A stretch of 64,000 nucleotides of DNA, from positions 1,037,705-1,101,704 of the forward strand of contig CM074809.1 of assembly GCA_037447605.1 (NCBI GenBank), given 5' to 3'. Below the pieces are notes generated by a model, which saw only the letters and a program-made list of their open reading frames with translations, was not told where the DNA came from and searched no databases. Position 1 is the stretch's first letter; the number at the start of each line of letters is the position of its first letter. Shown here one piece after another: positions 11,044 through 24,900 of this stretch. The translations under genes were made by a program, and so were the position numbers. The DNA comes from Zygnema circumcarinatum (lineage: Eukaryota; Streptophyta; Zygnematophyceae; Zygnematales; Zygnemataceae).

Positions 11044-13487
11044 ATGAGGATGGATGTCTCGGAGCTCCCTTCCCCGAGCCATGGCGGAACCCTCTCGCCT
11101 CCTTCCTCCCATGGCGACCATAACGGCGATTTCGCCATCACACTGGCCTCCTCCACTAACCCTTTCTCCTCCCATGCGTGGCGGACTGACAACAGTCAGG
11201 CATTGCCAGATGCAACTCTATCTCGTCCTCTTCCTTCTCTCCCTCCATTCCTCCAGCAAGAACAGCTTCCCATAGGGCCTGCTCCAGAACTTCGACCGAA
11301 GTCATTGTCACTTTTATTAAATAGAAAGAACTCCGCCTCTTCCGACATTAAAGAGAAACAATTGTGTTCGTGGAGGGAAAGACTGCGAAAACGGAAGCAC
11401 ACTGGTGAGAATCTTCAGATTAAAGAAGAGGGAGAAAGTTTAAACGGCATGTCGACAATAGTGATACCATTGCGGGCAACTCCTAATGCCGCTCGACAGT
11501 ATTTCAAGTCGACTCCTTTGCGTCCAAAGACTGCAAAAACTCGAAGTTCGTCCAGCTTGCAGGTTTCTTTGGCTTCAGATTCATTTTCTACTCCCGAACG
11601 GCAGGCTGTATCGAATGTGTCATTTGACCGCCTGCCTGCCTCTTTTTGCAAAGTGGATGCGGTCCAGCTGGCAATGCGTTTGGTGGGAAAGCATTTGCGG
11701 AAAGAGGATGTGGTGCTTCGGATCACAGAGGTACAAAAGCCCTTTCTCTTTTCGTGCCCCCGTATATATTACTTGATACCGTATGAAGCGCACCTTGTTT
11801 TTTTCGTCGCTGAAAGCTCCCTCTTTGGACAATGGCTGCGTCCTGTGTGTTTTTAGTGCTGCCGTGAGTACTCTTCTTATCATTGATATTCACGTAGATA
11901 TGTATCTTTCAATCAATTGAGGACTCGCAAGATGTCGCAGGTGGAGGCTTACACCGAGGGAGATACGGCCTGTCATGCCCGTTTTGGAAAAACGGGCCGC
12001 ACGGCTCCTTTGGTAAGTCTTCTTTGTAGGTATTTGCAACTCAGCGTGTCCACACATGGATCCAAAACTCTCGATTGTTGTACACATGGTAGCAGCAAAT
12101 GAGCTTTTCTCTGCCTGGTATGAAAGGACCATGTAGCTTAAATCCCCAATCCGTCAAACCCATTCAAAGTGGAGGAGGATTTGATGCCCCTACTGCCTGA
12201 TGGATGGTGCTAGTTTGGTCCAGGAGGCCACGCGTATGTGTACCTCTGCTATGGTCTGCACAACATGCTGAACATCACCGCAGATGAGGAGGGAATTGGA
12301 GCAGCCTGCCTCATCCGGGCATGCCAACCCGTCCATGGTGGGGCTCATCCTAGGATTTGTGGAGAATTTGCAACCTCTGACTTGACTTTTTCAATTGTTT
12401 TCCTATATTTAAACGCCAACGCCGTCATTATCATCTACACTTTGATGGCAATGCATTTTCCCAGTCAGCTGACGACATTTCCAGCCATACCAGAATCAGT
12501 TTACTTAACAGCTTCTTCAATTGAGTGATAGGCGGGAGAAGCAATGGCTGCAAAGATGGTGACGATGATGATGATGAGATGGTGACGATGATGATGATGA
12601 GATGGTGCCTTCATAGGATGTGCTTTGATCCCCCTCCTCTCTCTGTCTCCCTCGACCTCCTTTTGTGCCCTTTCCTACTTTTTCTTCTTGCCAAGTTTGA
12701 GTGTAATATTTTCGATGCACTGACTGCTCCTGACCTGTTTTCAGTTTTGATTTTTTGTTTGCTCTCACAGGGATCGCAACCATACAACTAAGACGCGGCC
12801 TGCAAATAGAGGGACCCAATTTGCTGACGGGGCCTGGAAAGGTATTTTGAGACAAGAAGGAAAGGGTATGCCTTCCACGAGATTGAAAATACCACATTCG
12901 CCTTCTTTGTTTTCTTATTGTGATCGTTGCCTTTCAAATTCACCTAATTTTGCTACCGCTATCTTGTTTGTGAAGTGAAGGTGGGCCAAGCGTTAGGCCT
13001 AACGCCAGAATGGTCCCACCATCCGTTATATGAAGAAGGTGAGAGAGATTTCCAATTCAATGTGTCTCTCGTCCTGTGAAACATCGGACGTCCTGCCTTG
13101 ACCCTCATAACCACTCAGTGTATATGGATGATGTCATTTGAGCATGTCATAGCCCTGCTCTCTCTCTCCTATTTCTCCGATCTCGCATTCTCCCTCTCAT
13201 TCTCTTCTTTCTGCACTCTCTTTTTTTCTCTCTCTCTCTCCCTCTCCCCTCTCACTCTCTCTCCATCTCCTCACCCTCCAATGTGTGGGGGATGGCCTAT
13301 TGCAGGAGGACTGGAGCTCCTTGATGGACCCCCTCCACCAGAGGGGCTGCTGGCGGGGCCGCGAATTGGGATAGACTACGCGTCTGAGGAGGACAAGAGC
13401 TCCCTTTGGCGGTTTGCTGCAGCGGGAACCAAATGGGTGAGCTCTTCTCGCAAGGGGCTTGTGCCCGTGAAGGAAACTGCGTTTTGA
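11044..13487 (+). CDS. MAG: DNA-3-methyladenine glycosylase (AAG/MPG family)
   Basis: Base-excision repair enzyme that flips out and cleaves alkylated purines. Six exons close in phase: 11044-11730, 11941-12012, 12214-12337, 12771-12841, 12981-13038 and 13306-13487; 397 residues. Residues 1-190 are a Ser/Pro/Lys-rich leader, longer than the catalytic fold needs, possibly an organelle or nuclear targeting region. The fold starts near [15 protein letters not shown]. The exon 1/2 junction creates [10 protein letters not shown], with Glu231 and Tyr233 matching the human catalytic Glu125 and Tyr127. His241 follows in [12 protein letters not shown]. Later signatures are [37 protein letters not shown] and PRIGIDYA. 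The start is the first ATG in a frame open from further upstream, so it could lie in an earlier exon. Confidence 0.93.
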
Positions 13488-14206
13488 ATGGAGGAATCAA
13501 GGCAACTGAAGCAAGAGTGGCCAAAAAAAAAAAATGGCGTAGAAGGACGTAGCCATGTAGAGATAGAACGACCCATGTACAGAGTCAGCGGGTGGAAATA
13601 AATGTGCATTTTCCTTGTATTCTTTTGTAGCAATGATTGTATGCCATGTGCCTCATCATGTTGATGTTTCCAGAGCATGCTGTCAATCTTCATGGACACC
13701 ATCCCTTGACAATTTAAGGTCACATTCAACATGCACATTGAATCGAAAATAAGTGTAAGCATGCATTATTGTGTATATACATAATTGAATGTAATTGCGG
13801 ATCAAGAGAAGAAAACTGGCCGTTATCTAGAGTGAGGAGCTTCCAGGGGTTTTCACATCCCGGTTTTCAAAAGCAGCAACAAGCACAAAAGAATGGCAAA
13901 CATTCCTTCCCAATCCTACAATTCGATTCAATTCAATTCGACACTTCCGGAAGAATGCAGGTGGGCAGACACATGTTCGTGAAGCCTGTACAGCCTGTTA
14001 AGAACTCTCTAAACTTAAAAAAAGAAAAAGGTCTTGACGACGCCATCGGAGTTGGCATAGTTTCTCGAACTTCTGGCTGCAGGAATATCAAAATCTGTCA
14101 CAGCAGCCTGCAGACACATGGCCGCCTGCCATCAGAGTGGGCTCAAACTTTACGAAGACTTTGGACGCAAAGTGATGAGAGGCAGAGAAGGGGATGCAAC
14201 TGAGCT
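13488..14206. other. Intergenic region between convergent genes
   Basis: 3' flank of the glycosylase and 3' side of the RNI-like gene. A short A-run lies at 13521-13533. Reading minus strand near 14115 down to 14010 gives a possible extra exon (AAVTDFDIPAARSS) of the RNI-like gene, without a matching donor; I left it out. Confidence 0.4.
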
Positions 14207-15404
14207 TCAAATAAAGTTTGAGAGGAAGAAAAGGGGCCTACGAGTGGGAAGCACGGGCCTGCTCCCCGGCTTGAGCCCCAGCTGCCTCACAGCTGCCTGC
14301 AGGGCCGGGTGGCGGGTGGCGAGGAACAGCTGCAGCGCCCTTTCTGTCATCCCACCCAGTCGCAGAATGCCCTGCATACACGCAGCATCCAGTTTCTTTC
14401 TTGTATTGTCAAGTCGGTGTTGACATCTATACGCATAGCCAAAACGGACATTCTGCTGCCACTGTCAGCAGTATGTTTTGGCTGGACGTCTGTTAATTGG
14501 AAAAAAAGCTCAAAATGCGGTCACCGAATCAACTTAATTTATCGAAATGCCGAGCGTGACAAATGGATGGTTGCTCTGTGAGCCAAATGAGAAGCACTTC
14601 ATGTGAAAAGGAGGAACTGGATGCATCAATTTGTCAACCTATCTGTAAACCTGGATTGACCTCCTGACCTTCCTCTTCCTCTGTCTGCTAAGCTTCTCTT
14701 AATGCAGCAAACTGAATTAAATCTAGAATCATTCAACACATCACGCAACTTGAAACTCGACTATAACTCTTACATGCAGATAGATGGCTTCAAGTAAAGA
14801 ACGAACATTATAAACCCATAAACTCGAATTGTTTTCCAAACAACCATACACTGAGCTCGTCTTTCAAAAGCGGTAAAGGAAGAGAACTGAGTAAAGTTTC
14901 CCTTACCCAAAACAGCATCATCACAACCTCTTCAGGAATGCCTTCCAGCGACTGTACATGCTGAATGTTCAGAGCAACCACTTCAAGCGAAAGAAGATAC
15001 AGTGACGCTGGGCCCATTCTGGGCACCTCAATCTCAGACAACTGCCTCTCTCTTGAGCTCCTGACGGTCCTATTTGCACGTCCAGCTCCTTCATCGGATC
15101 CTCTCCTAGCTAAATCATCACCTTTTCTTCCAGCCGCTCTTCTCTCCTCCCTCCTGCTACTGTTGGTGCAACTGCTGCTGCAATTTTTCCCCGAAAGATT
15201 GCAAGAATTACCTAGTTCCTCTCTGCTTCCTCCATTGATGCTACTGCTGCTGTTGTTGCTACATGAAGCTGCAGATGCTTGGAGGGAGATTTCATCCAAG
15301 TTCAACGGTGTGAGAGACTCTGCCGAAGAAAAGTCGAGCTCGGCGGGAGTGCAGAAGGAAGACGCAGGCACCTGGTTCCGCATTGAGTCGTCCGCACATG
15401 CCAT
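14207..15404 (-). CDS. RNI/leucine-rich-repeat-like protein (Rad7-like leader region)
   Basis: Two exons, 15404-14907 and 14371-14207, join in phase 0 across a GTAAGG donor and a TATGCAG acceptor; 220 residues. The first 110 residues are Ser/Asn-rich and basic. The conserved part reads PASLYLLSLEVVALNIQHVQ, then SLEGIPEEVVMMLF, then across the junction GILRLGGMTERALQLFLATRHPAL. In plant and fungal Rad7-like RNI proteins a similar helical block precedes the leucine-rich repeats. Here a stop follows after PGSRPVLPTRRPLFFLSN, so the repeats themselves are absent or in exons I could not find. It may be a truncated copy. The head of the gene faces Lon across about 540 bp. Start is the first in-frame ATG. 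Confidence 0.5.
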
Positions 15405-15946
15405 GGAATCAGCTTTAGTCCCCCTCAGCTGCGCAGCGCATACAATCGGCGCCAAAGCTGAGGTTAGCACCCATTAAGGGGCAAACTAGGGTGATAGGGT
15501 TAGATCATAGTGAGGAAAGGGGTGGGCTAGAATTACAGATAAGTTAGTAACGTGGAATTAGGGTAGCGAGTAGACGAGAAGGTAAGGAAAGCCTGAAGCC
15601 ACGGAAAGTGGAAACTGGATGAAAAGTTGAACAGCAGTTTCCACGAAATTTAGGGTTCCGGATGCAGAAAGGCGCGGATGCTGGAAGCTTCCTAGCAACG
15701 AGCGCTCGGCTCACAAATTAGGGTTAAGGGCCTCTCACTGCAGGGACGATGGAGTCGGAGGTAAAGCGAAAGGGCTCCAGAAAAGCTCTTGCTGCTACTT
15801 CGTCGGCGGGGGACTTCTGAGTTTTGGGGCAGGCTCAAGAATGAGGTAGAGGGTGTAGGAGCTCCTGCAGCGTTCACACAGAGGACCATTAAACCCTAGC
15901 ATCTGCCCTGAATCCTCTCACCGAGACCTGAACCCCTGGAGCGATC
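15405..15946. promoter_or_regulatory. Bidirectional promoter region with telo-box-like motifs
   Basis: Separates the divergent RNI-like gene and Lon. Three telomere-like words occur: CTAGGGTGATAGGGTTAG at 15486-15502, TTAGGGTTAAGGG at 15718-15730, and AAACCCTAG at 15891-15899. AAACCCTA boxes near plant transcription starts are typical of translation- and organelle-biogenesis genes. The role here is inferred. Confidence 0.5.
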
Positions 15947-18900
15947 ATGCTGGCTCTTCTCACACCTCTCGTACCGCGGCAGCTCTCTGCAGTGAGGCAT
16001 GGGGGGAAGCTCCTATCACCATGGCGGCCTCTAAACCCATCAAACCCTAATTCGCCGGACCGGCCTGTCTTGCTCGCCCTCTGTGAGAGCCTCCTCCGAC
16101 CCTCTCCTCTGCAGAGTGGCCAGAATCGGGGACTCTGTTCTGAGGAAGGGGGCAGAGGCAGGGGAAAGGGAGAGGGCGAGGGAGTTGGAGAGGCAGAGGT
16201 GGTGATTGTGGAGGGAAGGGAGGGCTCTTTGGAAGGGCCGGGAGCTGCGGAAGGTGAGGAGGTGGCTCTTGCTGTTGAAGGCAGCAGTGAGATAGAGGGG
16301 CGAGGGAGGAAGAGGAGGAGGAAGGTGGCGGCAGTGGCAGCCGCGGATGAGGGAAAGGAGAGCCTGAAGGAAAAGGGAGGAGAGAGCGGGGAGGCTGTGG
16401 AAACCTCCATTGTTGTTGCAGGGCCTCGGCCAGAAAATTATCCCAAGGTGAGAGCATTTGGGGCTTTCGTAAATCAGGAAATTTGCACTGGGTTAGTGAG
16501 GAGGAGGAGGGCAGGGGAGAAGGAAAGGCATAGGGAGGGAGCTCGTCTGAAAAGTTGACAGAGATGCGTCTTCAGTCATGTCTATACAATCTATCCCTCT
16601 AGTACGAAATTGATTGAACACTTAAAATCTCAAGTAACGACTAAGTATTGTAGGGGCGAAGCGTGGCATGCATGAGTGCGGGAAGCACAGAAAATGATAA
16701 TTTTTTTGAAGTACATGATTAGTTTTTGATGCGCAAATACCGTTCAAGACAAGAGAGATTGCCTCTATACCGATTCTGGAAGAAGGCTGCCATTTTTGGA
16801 ACTACGTTACATGATCATGAGCTGAATAGCGAGCTTTGAGGTTGAAAATGGTTCTTCACTTTAGACGGATGTAGGACCAATATTGAACGAAATTTTATAT
16901 CGAGGGAAATTTCTCATATGCGAAGAGAGGCTTAGTTAACATTAAAAAAAAAAATTGTTCTTTTTCCATTCCACCTCTTAACCGAAAGTCTCAAGGCACA
17001 GGAAGTTGCGGGATTGGTTAGACGCTACCGTGATATTTGTGCTTCGAGGGAAACAATACCACTACTGCATGCACTGCGATTATCAAAAAGTTCAACGAAG
17101 TAGAGACGAATTGTATAGTATGATAAAGGATAGCGTGTTGCAGTAGAAGCTTGTAAGCATCTGTTATCCATTTCATGTCTGCATTCGTTTGGTTGAATGT
17201 AATATTGTGTCGGCTCAAGTGTTTTGTGGGCTCCATCAGGTGCTGGCGATTCCGCTGACTCGGAGACCCCTCATCCCAGGGTTCTTTGTCCCCGTTCAGT
17301 TAAAGGTAACGGAGCAGATTCCGCGTGTATTTTTTTTGGGACTTTGTCCTAAAAGCCGTCAATCCTTTTTAAACCTAAGACAACTTCCTGCATACATGCT
17401 TCCCTGCAAGAATGTTGATTATGATTCCTCATTTCAATCAAGCTCTAACTCTTGCATACTTAGAACAGAACCTTTTTGCAGAGCAAGAGCTGTACATTAT
17501 CAGACTCATGTATTCCTTCACCCTCTTTTAAACATCGCCAAATCTAGTGTCTGTTGTTGCGTGTTACTTTAATCTCGTGTGCAGAATCCCAAAATGGTGG
17601 AAGCCCTTATGGAATTGAAGAACCGGGGAACTCCTTATGTGGGCACATTCCTTACAAAGAAGGCAGTAAGAGAGGGGGCAGGGTTCATCTCGGAGGGGGA
17701 GGAGGGGTCGGCGGTGGAGTTGTACGGAAAAGAATTCAGCCAGCGGATGCACGAATACGGGACTTTTGCCCAGGTGAGTAACAAGTTGAGGTCGAGCAAA
17801 CTCTATTGTGCTAAAGAAGGGTGAAACAAACGACCACAATTGACTCAATTGACCAATTGACCGCAATTGACTGACAAAGATACCCAGTTTTTAGTGCATT
17901 TCAAGAGTGCCATTCTTTCTTTCTTTACAGTAAAAAGTAGCGCCTTTATATTGGGCCCTCGTGGTTTCAGATCCTGCATGTAACGCCGGGCCCCGAATCC
18001 ACCCAAGTGCTGTTCATGGGCCACCGGAGGCTGCGCTGGACATCAGTGGTGAGCTGGAAACTCAAAAATAGACGAATTAGGGTTGAGAGAAATCAATTAG
18101 GGTTAAGAGAAATCCTTTAGTCTCAGGCTTTTTTCTACCTCCAGGCTGAGCAGGAAAGGATGTAAAAGGGACATTGCTTGACCAAGGTTGGCACAAGTTC
18201 TTCTCTTGATGGAGTTAGTTTTGGTTGATTCGAGTGTGTTTCTGACTTGATTAGAAGCAGCGAGTCATGTGAGGAAGTGATGCAGTAATTTGGAGGGAAT
18301 GGAGGGGAATGATATGAAGTGGGGGAGGGATGTAGGTGGAGGAAGACCCCTTGACTGTCACCGTCGAGCATTTGAAGGTTTGGATGAAACTGAACTCTCG
18401 GCCTCAATGTTAATGATACTAAACTATAGCTTCAAGCGAGCTTCTTTTTGCTGTCATTCTGTCTCCCTCTTTCTTCTCTTTCTCTCTCTCCGCCCTCTCT
18501 CTCGCTTGCTCTCGCTACAATCACAGGTTAGGAACCCTACCCTTTTTTTTTTGTGTGCTTTCTTCATCCAATGCTGGAAAGAATGACGAGTTTGAGATTC
18601 TAGGGTTGTAGGACAAACCGTACGACCCTGAAGCGAACGACGTTATGAAGGCGACGGTGATGGAGGTGGTCAGCACTCTCAAGGACCTCATCGCTCTAAA
18701 CCCGCTCTACAAAGAACACATTCCCCTCTTTACGCAGGTACGCCCTGTTCTCTCTCCCCTCTCTCTCTCCCCCCCCCTCTCTCTCCCTCTCTCTCCTCTC
18801 TCTCCCTGTCCCTCTCTCTCTTTTACTCTCTCTCACACACACACTCACCTGCCCGCAGCACGTCGGAGACTTTAACCCGTCGCGGATTGCGGACTTTGGG

Positions 18901-21900
18901 GCTGCTCTTACGACAGCGGACGATTCCATGCTGCAGGGCGTGCTTTCAGAGCTTGAAGTAAATCCTCAAAACCCTAATGCTTATCACCATTCTACCTCCA
19001 CAAACATATTCGTCACATTGTTGGATTGCTCGGATCGATCGATTAGATGCCATTCTACTCATGCAGAAAAGTGATTCTTTTGTGGTCCAATTGAGGCTTT
19101 ATTTTGTGTGTCTCCCACGCATTTAAGCCGCTTTAATTTTGAGGGTAACTCGGAATGTTGGACCTTCCCTCTGTGCGGGCAGAGCAGGTGGAGAAGAGGC
19201 TCGGGCTCACCCTCATGCTGCTCAAGAAGGAGCTCGACCTGGCCAAGCTTCAGGTGCTGCAAACTGCAAACTGCAAACAAACAAACATGCAAACTGCAAG
19301 AGCCGTAGCAGTATAGGGATTTTGAACATTGTGGGATATGGCTCTGGACAAACTTTCTGAACAATCCTCCCCTGAAATCACTATCCGAGGAGAAGGTGGG
19401 AGGGATGAAAAGGGAATTCATTTGAAGGGGGGTCTAGATAGAAAGTCCAGGTGGAATTTAGAACTTGAGATTGACACCATAAGGAGAGGAGAAGTACTGG
19501 GAACTGGCATTAGCTATTTAACTCTAGTATCCTACGAAGATATTTCTGCTGTTGCCTTCAAAAAGTATTCCTTTAGGAATATTCTGTTGGCATTTGTTTC
19601 AGTGCATAAATGGACTCATTGCGTTTTGAAAATTTTGGGAGTGTGTAGGCTAGCATAGCCAAAGGAGTGGAGGAGAAAATTTCCGGCGAGCAAAGGCGAT
19701 ATGTTCTACTGGAGCAGCTGAAAGCCATCAAGAAGGTGAGGTGAGAAGGGGAGAGATTTGAAAGGCTCGCATTGAGGGTGCTTTCGTTTAGCGGTTTTGA
19801 AGCTTAGGGTTGTTGAAGTTGAAGCAGGTTTGGGTCCTAGAGGGCTCTCAAGGTACACAATCGACTTGAGGAAGTTGCTGGAAAAGTTGATCTTTACAAG
19901 GTAAAGGTTCACATCATATGTCGTTATTTTGTTTTCTTTCGTTTGTTGGTCTTCTTCTGAATTTTTTGAAAACAAAAAGGGACGAGGTTGTGCATGTGTG
20001 CAGGAGCTTGGCCTCGAAAAGGACGATAAAACCACGCTGATTGGTACTGTTCGTGAAACCCTAATCCTGCCAACCCTAATTATTAAATGAAACAAACCTT
20101 AGATAACCTTCAAGTCCTTCAACAGAAATTTTCTAGCCTTGCCTTTTGGAGCCAAACTTTGACACGAAACCTTTTGTGGATTCTCAAGGCACAATTGGGC
20201 TTTCTAATTCATTTCTTACAAGGTTTTTCTTTCGGATCAAGTTGCATGAGATCTAGGCTTCATGAGCTACCCATGAGCTACTCACTTTAGAACATCCAAT
20301 GCTCCTCTAATTCCCACATCGCTGGGCACACTTTGGGGCTATGCAGGAAAGTTCAGGACGAAATTGGAGCCCTTTAGGGAAGCCTGCCCTCCCCAAGTGC
20401 TGCAAGTGAGTTTAACTTGAGTGAGTGCAAGTGCAATTGCAAGTGAGCTTAAGTCTAACTTCCTGGAAACACAAAATCATCGACCCCCTCGTATGGTAGG
20501 GCTAGCAAATTCCACTTGTTGCAATGGTTGGAAAATTCTCAACCCGAGCCATCTCTCAAACACTGCAAACAATCTACCGATGCGGCACAATGTCGTCAAC
20601 AATGTTCTTCTTTGGTGACTGTTGACCGTTGACCATTGGCTGTTGACTTTTTGACCGTTACAGGTGATCGAGGAGGAGATAGCGAAGCTGCAGGGTTTGG
20701 AGGGGAGTTCGAGCGAGTTCAATGTCACACGGAACTACCTCGATTGGCTCACCTCCCTCCCGTGGGGGCACCACAGGTGGAAAATACAAAACAAAACAAA
20801 AAAAAAACAATACAGAAATGTGTTGTTTGGATAGGCACAGTTTCAGGGCCTTTGTTTTGTTTTTGGCCCCCTTGTCTTTGTTTGGGTGATTATTCTACAA
20901 GGTTAGCAGGCGAGGCTTCATGTACCATTGGTGTCAACATGCTTGTGGTTTTGGGGGGGAGGGGGGCGGGCAGCAAAGAAAATTTCGATGTGAGGAGGGC
21001 TCAGAACGTGCTCGATGCGGACCACTACGGTTTGGAGGATGTGAAGGAGCGCATTCTCGAGTTCATCGCCGTGGGGAAGCTAAGGGGCACGGCGCAGGGT
21101 GAGGAAGAGAGAGAGAGAGAGAGAGGGAGAGGAGAGGGAGAGCAAGAACGAGCGAGAGGAGGGAGAGCGGGAGAGAGTGAAAAGAGAGAGAGAGGAGAAA
21201 GAAGATGAGCGAGAGAGCGAACGAGTGGCGGAATGGGAGAGGAAAAAGGGAGGGAGTGGAGGAATGAGAGAGGGATATTGGGAGACAGGGAGAGAGTCTA
21301 GGTGAAATGGAAAGCAGGAATGAGAGAGGGGGAGAGAAAGAGAGAGTGTGATGCTTAGATGGTGAGAGGGGAGCGGAAAACGAGGGAGGTCTGTTGAAAG
21401 CTTGTTGCCACTCTGCCGCATACGTTCATCAATTTTGTGGGCCTGTTCCGCGAATTCGATTCCGTTATCTAAATATTGTCCTTTCGAGCTTCTAATTTGG
21501 CCCTCATTGTTGGTCCAATGTTGGAACATGTAAATAACATGTGATTGAATAGACCTCATTTCTGCGGGAAGTTCTGCGTCGTGTTACAGGAAAGATCATT
21601 TGTTTGGTCGGGCCGCCCGGAGTAGGGAAGACGTCGATTGGGCGATCTATTGCAAACGCTTTGAACCGAAAATTCTATCGATTCTCTGTCGGAGGTTTGA
21701 GTGATGTTGCGGAGATAAAGGTACGGAGATGGAGAGTTGAGGGAAAAACAAAATTGGTTATGGCTGTTGGTCAAACAGCATAAAACTTTGCTTCCCTCTT
21801 TCTAGTTCTGATGAGCATCACAGTTTTTTTTCTTACTTGTTTCCGAAAAACCGGCCGTTCTTGGAGTTCTAGGTGAAGCATGGAGCTTCTTCAGACGTAA

Positions 21901-24900
21901 GAAGTTGATCTGAAGTTGAAGAGACTCACATTCATTTTTAGCGAGACAGTGAAAAGATAGTCACTTTGGTATTGGAGGGTTGCATGGCATCAGGGTCATC
22001 GCAGAACCTACGTGGGAGCTATGCCTGGCAAAGTAGTGCAGTGCTTGAAAGCCGTTCAGACTGCCAACCCTCTTGTGCTTATCGATGAAATCGACAAGGT
22101 GGAGCTCTGATTCAACCCCTTCAATCTTCGCTTTAAAGGCCTCTGAAGCTTTATGAGTGTATGGGCCCTCATAAAGCTCAAGCATTGTGGAAGCGTCTTT
22201 TAAGTGTTCTAACGAATGATTTTTTGAGAACCCACACACTGCATTTCGTCCCTTTTGCTTTGTTTTGTTGGGGTTTGTCGCTGACAGTTTGTGTGCGTGC
22301 GATTTCTCAGTTGGGGCGGGGGAATTCGGGAGACCCTGCAAGTGCGTTGCTGGAATTGCTTGACCCGGAGCAGAACTCCTCTTTTCTGGACCATTATTTG
22401 GATGTTCCCATTGACCTTTCCAAGGTTAGACTCTTCACAAGTCTAAGATGGTCCAATTTCTTGACAAAGCAAAGTGAAAAAGGCTACCTATCGTCAATAG
22501 ATGGTTCTTAAATGTCCACTGTTTGCTCGCTTGTGATGTTTGCTTCTACTTTTAACGATGTGTCTCCCACAAAAGTTCCAATTGTTCACGAACTTTTAGT
22601 GTGCATCTTTCGATCCGTAAACGCGTGTCAGCGACATGGAACGGACCTTTACGGAAGAATCTCAACTTTGGAAAGGGCTAAAGCTCATACTGAAAAGCTC
22701 CTGCTTCCTTTATGTTCAACAAAAGTGAGATTTTGCTCACTTTTCCGTTCCTTGTTTTCGTGTTTTGAACACATCCACCTTTACACCAATCAGGTCCTTT
22801 TCGTCTGCACTGCAAACGTTCTGGAAACGATTCCCGTACCTCTTCTTGACCGCATGGAAATCATCCGACTCGCTGGATATATCGGGGATGAAAAGATGCA
22901 CATTGCTCGCGGCTATTTGGAACCCAATGCTCGAAATGCATCTGGAGTGGCCCTACATCAGGTAGAGTATTATCTATTCTTTTTGAAGTAGAATTGGTTC
23001 TGTTTTGCATCTTCAATGTTTGCACTCGTAGTGTGATGGATTGTCCAAACGTGAACATCTTTCTACAGGTGGAAATAACAGAAGATGCCATACTGAGGCT
23101 GGTGGAGGATTACTGCCGAGAAGCGGGAGTCCGCTCTTTACAAAAACACATTGAACGGATATATCGGAAGGTGGATGCTCGTAGCATTTCCTGCTTATTT
23201 TTTGAAAGTGACAAGTGAATGTGTGAGGATTGTGCTGTTATTAGCCCTGCGCACAGTTTCAGTTGTCTCGGGAGCGAGCAGTTTCTGATTAGTGAGTTGA
23301 GATTCTTTAGAGATTTGGTGGTGTTTTTTAGGAGAAGGACAAGGCTCAAAAGAGTTTTTTGGTTGCTGAATCTATGGCGGCTGATGTGGTCCTCCCCAGA
23401 TCGCCCTGCAAGTCGTTCGTCGAGAGGCGGAGATGGAGAAGACTCACAAGGAAGATGCAGTAGAGGGAGTGCAGGAGGCAGTAGTGGGAGAGGCAGAAGG
23501 GAAAGAGTCGCATGGCTCTCACGTAGTAGAGATTGCGGAAAAAATAATCGAAGGAGGGAAGTTCGAGGAGGGCGAATTGGTGGCGGAGTTGACAGAAGAG
23601 AGTGAAGACGAGGAGGTGCGGCTGCTGCGTGAGACGGAACGGAAACGGAAAGAAGTGGAGGAGGCAGTGGCAGAGAACGGGAAGCTGCAGGAGGTGGGAA
23701 CCCTATGAATGTGGAAACCCTATCTGAAGAAGGGCAGGTCTGCATTGCAGTTTCTGAGCCTGCCGTGTGATATTTTCTCAGTTTCTGGCCTATTAGGGTT
23801 AGGAGCACATCTCATCTCTTCTGACACAGAGAGCTGGTGGCGCCACGTGGCACTGCAGGAGCAGTTGACCAATGTGCAGCCGCCAGCTCAGCAGACTGAA
23901 GGCGAGGTCGCGAGCCGTGTGATCGGAGAGAAGATTGTTGTGAGCGGAGAGAACCTGCAGGAGTATGCAGGGCAGCCGGTATTCCAAAACGAGCGGCTTT
24001 ACGAGCAGACACCATTGGGGGTCGTTATGGGGCTCGCATGGACATCCATGGGGGGGTCAACGCTGTAAGCTTCCTTCTCCAGAAGATGTGGTTGTTGCCT
24101 TTCTGAAAAAAGTCAAATCATACAATCCTGAACAAACATGAAACTCTTCAGTGAGCTGATAATGGTTGAGGTTAAATCACTTCCTTAAGACATGACTTTC
24201 TTTGATGGTCCAATCAGCATACGCATTAAGCTGACGTGCACGTCTGTGGATTGCAGGTATGTGGAGACCAGCATAGTGGAGCAGGTGATCTATGGCTCCA
24301 ACTGAGCCCTTCTGTTTCTCCCAGCAGTCCATTCCATACTGAAGCTTGTTCCATTCGCTCTCCTCCGTCTGCTCAAACCCTAATTCCGAACGCTCCGCTG
24401 TGGGTGCGGATGCAGGGCGAAGGCAAAGGGGGCTTGAAGCTGACCGGGCAGCTGGGAGACGTGATGAAAGAGAGTGCTACCATCGCCCACACAGTCGCTC
24501 GCCGCATCTTCTCCGCCATGGCCCCCGGCAACAGCTTCTTCTCCTCCACCCTCATGCACCTCCACGTGCCAGCTGGCGCCACCCCAAAGGACGGCCCAAG
24601 CGCTGGGTGCACCATGATCACCTCCATGCTCTCCCTTGCGCTGGGGAGACCTGTCAGGAAGGACCTTGCCATGACGGGAGAGGTCACTCTCACAGGGCGC
24701 GTCCTGCCTATTGGGGGCGTAAGCTCTCTCTCTCTTCTCTTTCCCTCTCTCTCTCTCTCTCTCTCTCCCGTTTTCTCCTTCCGATGTTGTGCCTTGCCTC
24801 GGTGCTCCTTTTGATCGTTCCAAGGTGCGTGTTGCAGGTGAAGGAGAAGACGATCGGTGCGAGGAGGAGTGGCGTGAAGACCATCATCTTCCCGAAAGCG

